From positions 364,553-428,552 of the forward strand of contig NW_003546249.1 of assembly GCF_000090795.2 (NCBI RefSeq): a stretch of 64,000 nt of DNA, in the 5' to 3' direction. The notes under the pieces were generated by a model. That model was not told the origin of the DNA. It saw only the letters and a program-made list of their open reading frames with translations, and searched no databases. Source of the stretch: Amphimedon queenslandica. Taxonomy: Eukaryota; Porifera; Demospongiae; Haplosclerida; Niphatidae. The translations under genes were made by a program, and so were the position numbers. Of this stretch, positions 57,843 to 64,000 are shown piece after piece. Within the stretch, counting starts at the first letter, position 1. Each line of letters begins with the position of its first letter.

Positions 57843-58905
57843 ATGAGGGGTTCAAAAAAAATGGCTTCTGCGAGCTCTGCTAGTGATTCTCACATGGATT
57901 CTCAAGAGTTTACGTTTCTTTATTCACCTCCTGACATTGCAAAAGAGGTAGACATTGCAGAAAATGAAACAACACAGAAAGGGAGAAAAAGGAAGCTTGA
58001 TCCTGCTAATAGAAAAAAGAAGCACATTAAAACTTGTGGATTGAGGAAAATCTCACCATCACTTACTATTACAGATGATATGGAATGCTGCCTCTTCAAT
58101 CCTTTCATGTACCTCATCTACGAAGGACTAGAACAAATTTTAAAAGCATGCTTTATGAGGAACAGAATATTTTATTTAAATTGATTACTAGAAACGAGAA
58201 AAGCTAGTTGACATCCAAGAAAAGCTAATCCAACTACTTCTGTTAATGGCAAGAAACCAGCAGCTGAGGATGGTCAATTTAGTTTCATATATTCCATCCT
58301 TAATGATAAAGTTATCAATGTTCGCATTTGCCAAACAGCATTTTGTGATGTACATGTTTTGGACTTAAGAGGCTACAAGTTTTGCGACGTAAAATAGGGC
58401 AGGCCCCAGAGCTAGAACCAGATAAATGAGGGAAGCATAGTATTCACTGCTCAGTTGATGGTGTTAAGAAACTATTAAAAGAACATTTTGAAACACTTCC
58501 CACTAGGCATAGCCATTATTCAAGGAAAGTTAACCAAGAGCGTGTTTCTTTGCCATCTGATTTATCTATTGCTAGAGAAACATTATCCTGATTATATAGT
58601 ACATGAAGAAGAAAATAGAAAGCATGTCTGGGCTCATGTGCCAATCCAAAAACCATTTATCTGTGAGCATATGTACCATGATATATTTGTTACTGACTGC
58701 AATTTTCACTCGGTTATCCACCTACTGTACCTGCAGTACATGTTACAATCTAACAATGCAAATACAAGCTGCTTCTGCTGAACAGAAACTAGTTTTACTT
58801 GAATCTCTAAAAGCTCATCAACAACTAGCTGAGGAGGGATACTCTGCTTTTAAGTATGACAGACAACTTAGCAGGAAATCATGGGAACATAATACGGAAG
58901 TATGA
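57843..58905 (+). pseudogene. Transposase-like protein, N-terminal half
   Basis: Opens with ATG and reads MASASSASDSHMDSQEFTFL, a basic stretch (KRKLDPANRKKKHIKTCGLR), then after gaps NPTTSVNGKKPAAEDG, DYIVHEEENRKHVWAHVPIQ and, with one shift near 58705, CSTC..LTMQIQAASAEQKLVL and SYSAFKYDRQL-like ..SRKSWEHNTEV. The CxxC followed by a long alpha-helical EQK...HQ.LA region resembles the segment preceding the catalytic core in an uncharacterised transposase family with a later WADNC.GQ.KN motif. It stops where that core should start; the core is found on the other strand at 59141-60012. Confidence 0.55.
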
Positions 58906-59140
58906 TACAAAATTAATATTGTATGACATGTATTATTATTGATTTTGAGTGGTTCACAGTTTATAAAAAATGTGTTAAATTTAATTCATGCAAAAAGTAG
59001 TGTATACAAATAACTGCTGCATGCATATATACATAAAATAAATGAATGTATTGACATAGTAAGTGATTAATAGTTACAAATTACAGTACACATACACAAT
59101 ACATGCTTGAGAAAGTTATGTAATGATCTATATACAGTAG
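58906..59140. other. Spacer between convergent transposase halves
   Basis: AT-rich with a short AT/CA-rich run (about 59010-59110); nothing coding. Confidence 0.4.
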
Positions 59141-60012
59141 TTATACATCTTCATCAGAACTGTCATCACTCTCAGTTGTATTCATATTGGCATAGAAGGA
59201 TTGATAATCCTGTGGTACATATTCCTTTACCAGCTTCTGAAGATCTGCTTTTGCTCTCTTTATAGGGATTGAGTAGTTAGAGTATAAAAGGGGTGGGGAT
59301 GAATCAAGTTCAGAACAATTTTTCTTCTTTAAAAATGACAGAAACCGTGGCTCTTCCTTAACATTGTATGTTTTGCGTACCGATACAACTTTTTGGTGAT
59401 CAATTTCTACTAACAGTCCATTAACTAATTTCTCTCCTCTACCAAAATTGAACCAAACTATCTTCTGAAAATTGAGGGGTTTATTCATTTCATCTTTGTT
59501 TCCTTCTGTGTACATTTGTCGGAAATGCTGACTAAAATTACGAAAAGATGCCTGCTTCATTTCAACAACTTTTATAGCTCTCGTTCCATTGCTTGCAGTT
59601 GTTACGTGCTCATACTATTGTTCAGGTGTAATACAGTCTCTATTCTTGATGTGTGTCGCTCAATTACACCAAATGCCTGATCAGTAGCACCATATATATG
59701 TCCTGCAATTAAAAATTTGTAATCAACTCTACAGTAAATTTTTCGTCTTATTAAATCCTGAAGAAAACCACATAATGTAGTTATTTTTGATTTGACCCGG
59801 ACAGTTATCTGCCCACCAAATACTCCATTTAGCTGCTGTGTGCCCCATTGTTGTCTGCATTATAAAATGTGATGAGCAGGAGTTCACATCATTGCAATTT
59901 CTTCGAGCAAGCATTTCATGCCAGGTAAATGCAGTTGTGATTCTTATTGATGCAGAATAGATACCAAACAAGTGTGTCCAGAGTTACCTGAGGTAAAACT
60001 GCTTGCTGACAC
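59141..60012 (-). pseudogene. Transposase-like protein, C-terminal half
   Basis: Read leftward: CQQAVLPQVTLDT, FGIYSASIRITTAFTWHEML, WWADNCPGQIKNN (about 59820-59780) with a probable catalytic Asp, AGHIYGATDQAFGVIERHTS (59706-59645) with a second, then a 139-codon frame (59560-59141) containing FQKIVWFNFGRGEKLVNGLL and ending in an acidic tail (TESDDSSDEDV). This is the part missing from 57843-58905. At least two frameshifts and one stop lie between blocks. Formal superfamily unknown to me. Confidence 0.6.
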
Positions 60013-60079
60013 TCAATTTGGGTGTGGGCAAATTTTACTAAAAGTCAAAATGAAAAACATCTACAGCATTATTTAAATT

Positions 60080-60275
60080 GTGGTAGTTCACTTCTACATC
60101 CTGGGCATTCCCAGCACTTTTCTGACTCACATTTTACGATATTCTTCATCACTGATGCCTATGCAGGCAGCATGGAACTACAGCATACAATCACTTTCAC
60201 ACTGCACAGCCTTTTTATCATTATGCACTTTGTTATTACTTGCTCCACATGGATATTTTGCACGGCACATATCAA
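60080..60275 (-). pseudogene. PHD-type zinc finger relic
   Basis: Read leftward, PCGASNNKVHNDKKAVQCES is followed by DC..FHAACIGISDEEYRKM and, after a one-base shift, CESEKCWECPGCRSELPQFK and a stop. The C.C, H, C.C, FH..C and C..C spacing is a PHD finger, a module that reads histone tails and is also carried by some LINE ORF1 proteins and sponge transposons. It lies upstream, in reading order, of the C-terminal transposase half. Whether they form one gene is unclear. Confidence 0.55.
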
Positions 60276-60489
60276 GGACTTAAAACAGATCAGGAAAGAA
60301 GTCGACAGCAAAAGGACCTTTTCAACCGAGTTTTCAACCCAACATGCTAGCTGCGTAAGCTTCCGTTTTAAACGGTGTTTTCTCAAAACACACGGAAAGC
60401 GTTTTAGTGCCCTTTTTGACCAGACCCCTTCAAATTTAACGACAAAAATCAAGTCTAAACAATCAATAGGAACATTGAATAGGAGTTCA

Positions 60490-61080
60490 GTTTTGTTTAA
60501 GGATTGAAATCAAGGAATGACTTAGCTAAAGCATATTGAGACATGGCTGAAGTAGAGAGTGTTTCATGGCCTATAAGTGGCAAAAGCAACTACTCCAAAG
60601 CATCCTGTTGTTCAATATTAAGCATTTCTGGTATTTCATCCACTTCAACAGTATTCATATCGTTATCAAGAGATACTGGACATTAGTTGTGGGCGATACT
60701 GGCCAAAATGGATTCGATACGATACCGATCAATATCAGCTCATATCGGGAGTATCGATACAGTTTCGATAAGATATTTAGACCACACCTATGGAGTCACA
60801 CCCCTTATTATTGACTGTTTTCATCGATGTTTTCATGCATGTGTATCCACGTGTGTGTATTATACATAATTAACTTATTAAATTTTCAATATTAATATTA
60901 TTTAACCTTAATAAATGGGTGTGGTCACCGTATCGATCCAGATTCCTTTAAAATTTCGATACCGATACGATTCGATACCTTAAAATATCGTTTGTATCGA
61001 TAAAATATCGATATATCGCCCACCACTACTGGACATCCGAGTCAACTCCAAAATTCGCCCAATCGTCCTATAACAACAAA
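60490..61080 (-). pseudogene. Unrecognised coding relic interrupted by a hAT MITE
   Basis: With the 345-bp MITE and one 8-bp duplication removed, a minus-strand frame reads VIGRLGEFWS, LGCPVSLDNDMNTVEVDEIP, EMLNIEQQDALE and LLLPLIGHETLSTSAMSQYA, with two internal stops. The acidic EVDEIPEMLNIEQQ stretch looks like true protein. It lies just upstream of the PHD relic and may belong to it. Confidence 0.4.
60684..61028. mobile_element. hAT-type MITE with exact 8-bp target duplication
   Basis: 345 bp with terminal inverted repeats TAGTTGTGGGCGATA and, complemented, TAGTGGTGGGCGATA (14 of 15). CTGGACAT flanks it on both sides (60676-60683 and 61029-61036). An 8-bp duplication with TAG/CAG-type ends is diagnostic of the hAT superfamily. 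The interior is rich in ATCGATA-like words and has no ORF of note. Confidence 0.95.
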
Positions 61081-61382
61081 TATAATATTTGTGACATGTG
61101 GGTTTGCTTGAATTATATTAAAGGAGTTTGATAGTATACAGCTAAATGACCTGAAATAATTTTGAATGTTTGAAAATGTGCAAAATTTTGGACTACAAAT
61201 CTCCATGTAGGTGCATCGTATCACAAATGAACAATGAAGATATTATAGAGTATTACAAAATTATGAGAAAGCCAAAAACTATAGCAATAAAATACATGCA
61301 TTGCTCACTATTACTGTAGACCTAAGCTAATTTTTATGCTAGTTAACCTACAAGGCTAAGCCACCTTTTGCATTTTCATTAA

Positions 61383-61535
61383 AAAGTCAGTAACAATTCA
61401 GAAGTGAGTGGTGGGCTTTGTTATTACAATTATGGTTGTGGAATGCTTCTGCATATATAAAGTCAGTAACGATTCAGAAGTGAGGGGTGGGCTTTTTTAT
61501 TACAAATATGGGTGTGGAATGCTTCTGCATAAAGC
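61383..61535 (+). repeat. 76-bp tandem duplication
   Basis: Two copies start AAAGTCAGTAAC at 61383 and 61459 and both end GGAATGCTTCTGCAT, with a few substitutions. Confidence 0.9.
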
Positions 61536-61659
61536 AGATACTACACTAGTTATTTACAAACAATACTAATAAATAATACATGAAACAATGCCAATAGTTT
61601 GAAGCATATACAGCACTATCACTTACATTTAAAGTAGAAAAACCTTCACTAAATGAGCG

Positions 61660-61715
61660 AACACTAGGCATTTAGAGTTGCATTGGCAAACACTAGGCAT
61701 TTAGAGTTGCATTGG
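61660..61715 (+). repeat. 29-bp tandem duplication
   Basis: Two near-identical copies of AACACTAGGCATTTAGAGTT plus GCATTGG, at 61660 and 61689. Confidence 0.95.
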
Positions 61716-61852
61716 TGTATAGCTTCAGTTTTTATTTTATGGTGGGACCAATCAATACGAAACATGTCAAAGTGATGCTGCATAATTGCAGTGAAGACAT
61801 AAAGCAAGGCAAAAATATCAATATTAGAACTAACGTTAAACGAGAAGGTGCG

Positions 61853-61876
61853 GTATAAAAGGCGGGGCCCTGGGCA
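61853..61876 (+). promoter_or_regulatory. TATA-box-like core sequence, left inverted copy
   Basis: GTATAAAAGG is followed by CGGGGC and CCTGGGCA. A 24-base near copy (21 of 24) lies inverted at 63231-63254. TATAAAAGG in a GC-rich context is a classic core promoter pattern, with an ATG about 45 bp downstream at 61907. The pair could instead be terminal inverted repeats of an element. Confidence 0.5.
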
Positions 61877-61906
61877 TGGTGCCTTCTGTTTTATTCACGT
61901 GTAAAA

Positions 61907-62017
61907 ATGTTGGCTCTAGATGGTGTTGCTTCTTTAAGGAAAAACGCAGGAAGAAAGGGGTTTTGGTACCAAATGGACTTTCATTTTACTCGTAAAGAAG
62001 ACAAGGACCAGTTCTAG
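61907..62017 (+). CDS. Hypothetical 36-aa ORF or first exon
   Basis: The first ATG after the TATA-like sequence opens MLALDGVASLRKNAGRKGFW and continues MDFHFTRKEDKDQF to a TAG. Further shifted frames stay protein-like (KGAGTAVSFTRQFSLKRESF) up to a CTTCAG/GTAGTT donor near 62168. If it is an exon, it has a frameshift or a sequencing error. No family recognised. Confidence 0.3.
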   Translation: MLALDGVASLRKNAGRKGFWYQMDFHFTRKEDKDQF

Positions 62018-62577
62018 TTAGGTCTGATCGAGTTAAGGGGTCTTTAGGCATTAAAAGGTGCTGGAACTGCTGTCTCATTTACTCGCCAATTTAGTTTAAA
62101 AAGAGAATCATTCTGAGACTGGTATCACATGATACTAGTAATTCTTCTGCTATGCTCAATACTTCAGGTAGTTATAATGTGTTTAATTTACTGATTATAT
62201 ATAAATAAGGTATGGGTGATGGGGACGAAGAGCAGCCATTTTGTGCATAGATATAGGATCGGCTGTTGGGAAACATACATTAGTGTTAGTGTGATATGGT
62301 TGACCGATGGATGATCAGTTACAGACAGGTATTCTTTGTTAGTATTATTATTATTATTACTATTATTATCAACATCATCAAAACTATTCATAATTTTAGA
62401 TTCGTCATGTGATTTGTGCTGAATTTCGATTCAATCCTAGTTGTGAGTCCTGTAATCGTAACTCAAGTTTATTAGGCACTAGATACAGAAGTATTATTTG
62501 TAATGTAAAGTAATCATATGGTGGCATTAATATTTTTAGGCTCGTACTAGCATTTTTCTTGTACTGGTATGTTACCA

Positions 62578-63160
62578 TCACAGTACAGCCATATTTTTGT
62601 CGGCATCACTGGGCACAGTTGGGAAGAGGTACACAGATACAGGAGGCTCCTCACCATCCCCGGGGCAATATCTATTCAACCCTATAAACATAATGTTTAT
62701 ATTTTTTAAAATTTAGAATATTTTTGTATTTACTTCTTCCAGGAGATCGTTGAATGTTACACCTGCTACCAGGACTAGGATCTGAATGAGGACCTTGTTG
62801 GGGTCTTTTGCTGGAACCACTTATACTTGATGATGGTGGCTGATATATGGTAGTCGGCAGGGCTGTCTGGTCCCAGTGGTGGCGGTTCTTGGGCTGGTTT
62901 TCTGTGTAGTAGTGAGGGCTATTCCCTTGCCACTATCACTTATTACCTGCCTGACAGCATCGTTGCCCGTGTTTCTTAGGCTGTTGGCAGATTTTTCAGA
63001 ATATACAATATAATATTTGATAATAATGTAAAATTATTACTTCAAGTCAATTATACCATTTCTCTCCTTGCTATGCTTTCTAGGTGTGCTTGTAGGTTAA
63101 CTCTCTCACCTTTGCTAATTTTAATGTTTTTATAATGCGTTTTGCTAGTGATTTAGCCAT
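62578..63160 (-). CDS. Predicted four-exon gene, 118 aa, unknown function
   Basis: Starting at ATG 63160-63158, four exons join without a stop: 63160-63110, 62980-62947, 62901-62734 and 62681-62578 (TGA). They total 357 nt, which is 118 codons plus stop. All three introns (129, 45 and 52 nt) are GT-AG with donors GTGAGA, GTAATA and GTAAAT and phases that fit exactly. The protein begins MAKSLAKRIIKTLKLAK, is Cys/basic (PKKHGQRCCQA), then Pro/Ser/Gln-rich (YQPPSSSISGSSKRPQQGP), and ends GDGEEPPVSVYLFPTVPSDA then DKNMAVL. A TATA-like box lies about 90 bp upstream. Two short ATG frames precede the chosen start. Unlike most coding sequence here it shows no decay. Exon borders are inferred by eye. 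Confidence 0.45.
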
Positions 63161-63230
63161 GATAAGAACAGTGCCAGTGCGGGAGCCATTTTGTTATTTT
63201 CAAATTTCATTCAATCTGGCCGCCATATTG

Positions 63231-63254
63231 TGCCCAGGACACCTCCTTTTATAC
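63231..63254 (-). promoter_or_regulatory. TATA-box-like core sequence, right inverted copy
   Basis: On the minus strand GTATAAAAGG, AGGTGT, CCTGGGCA, matching the left copy at 61853-61876 in 21 of 24 bases. It points leftward toward the four-exon gene and is followed by CACAATATGGCGGCC. Confidence 0.5.
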
Positions 63255-63438
63255 TGTGATCGACTGAAGCGATTTCATGATATTGCATGAATGGTTTTAT
63301 AGTGCACCTTTTTGTTTAAGAAGCCCACACTCTTATAAATAGAAGCGATAAAAAGACACACAACCAGAGTCAAAATCTCTCGATAAATGGTTAATTCTCT
63401 AATTTTGAGTACTTTGATCAGTAATCGCACTTCCTCTA

Positions 63439-64000
63439 TTAGGCCCACGAATAGAATGTTGAATTATATGCTGCTACCTCAACATATTGTGCTCCTCTAC
63501 CCATCTGTACCCTTGATGGATGACTGTACTCATCAACTGCTTTCAAGAAGTGTGTCAAAACAGTAATTGCTAGGTTGTTGTTTGAAAGATTCAAATATGT
63601 TATTAGCCTACTATAGTCATCCACTCTTTCATGAATGATGAATCCCCATTTTATGTGCTTATGATGGCCATCTATGTGCCATAAAGCATTTGCACAAGGA
63701 ACTCTGTACACAGGACGATGCAAACAATTCCTGGTGCGAGCAATGACGCCAGTAGGGTCAACTCTACATAGAGACTCTGATTCTTTCCCTCTGAATTACA
63801 ATGCAATAGCTCTGAAGACAACCTAGCATCATACTCGTCCCACATCTGGACAATGCAGCTGTTTCACTTGTTAGGGTATCAAGCTCATCATCATTTAACA
63901 CTCAGAACCTGTTAAATCTTGGATTCCCAGCCCATTCAATTTGGAGTAGATTTTTCACGACTTTTTTTCTCAAACTTGCTGCTGCAATTTGTTTACCATG
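63439..64000 (-). pseudogene. Integrase-core (rve-like) protein relic, partial
   Basis: Read leftward from the window edge, DDELDTLTSETAA and IQRERIRVS lead into ESLCRVDPTGVIARTRNCLH (shifted frame), then a 94-codon frame: VYRVPCANALWHIDGHHKHI, GFIIHERVDDYSRLITYL and HPSRVQMGRGAQYVEV. The NALWHIDGHHK block carries the first catalytic Asp of an integrase-like core I know from many sponge and coral proteins (WHIDGNHK..RW...HG.IDGYSR, then PSRVRSDKGGEN). The second catalytic Asp (RSDKG) reads QMGRG here, so the enzyme is dead. It would have joined element DNA to target DNA. The rest lies outside the window. Confidence 0.75.

Overview
The window looks like an AT-rich, intron-containing animal genome with very dense mobile elements. 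I infer an early-branching metazoan such as a demosponge or cnidarian: many relics resemble transposase families I associate with sponges, corals and hydroids, and the apparent introns are short. This rests on remembered family resemblance, not on a search. There is one assembly gap (Ns, 26552-27465). I see no rRNA, tRNA or CRISPR array.

Layout. 1-519: tail of an LTR retrotransposon, with RNase H running directly into a polypurine tract and a 316-bp LTR. 593-2572: decayed transposase with a DIMHD motif. 4018-6773: piggyBac element with both ends, TTAA duplications and a broken transposase. 8542-9233: another transposase-like relic. 10440-12640: decayed CR1/L2-like LINE. 14942-15662: near-perfect foldback element. 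17430-29925: a 12.5-kb satellite block in which a 25-bp G-rich minisatellite (two direct arrays and one inverted array) surrounds a diverged ~112-bp AT-rich tandem repeat that carries an inserted dispersed element. 32104-34100: HIRAN-like relic and a pogo/Tigger transposase on the minus strand. 35813-36747: long-TIR element. 36882-41030: an unrecognised gene split by a piggyBac-type element that itself holds a truncated LINE. 41416-46210: Helitron (Rep, Pif1 helicase, OTU protease) on the minus strand, head to head with a MULE transposase (FLYWCH-like, DDE, SWIM, PHD) at 46229-49395. 50891-52245: nested foldback repeats. 52621-56925: a decayed HECT E3 ligase (G2E3-like) with three mobile elements inside it. 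57076-57283: small TA-flanked MITE. 57843-60012: a transposase whose two halves now converge, as if one half had been inverted. 60080-61080: PHD-containing relic carrying a 345-bp hAT MITE with an exact 8-bp target duplication. 61853-63254: a segment bounded by inverted TATA-box-like repeats and holding a cleanly phased four-exon gene (118 aa). 63439-64000: integrase relic.

Almost every long coding similarity here is a mobile-element protein with stops or frameshifts. The best candidates for functioning host sequence are the four-exon gene at 62578-63160, the terminal exon at 49533-49863, and short exon-like ORFs at 9456-9665 and 13546-14038. The most unusual structures are the satellite block, the gene/piggyBac/LINE nest and the inverted-promoter segment. 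All domain calls come from reading motifs by eye.
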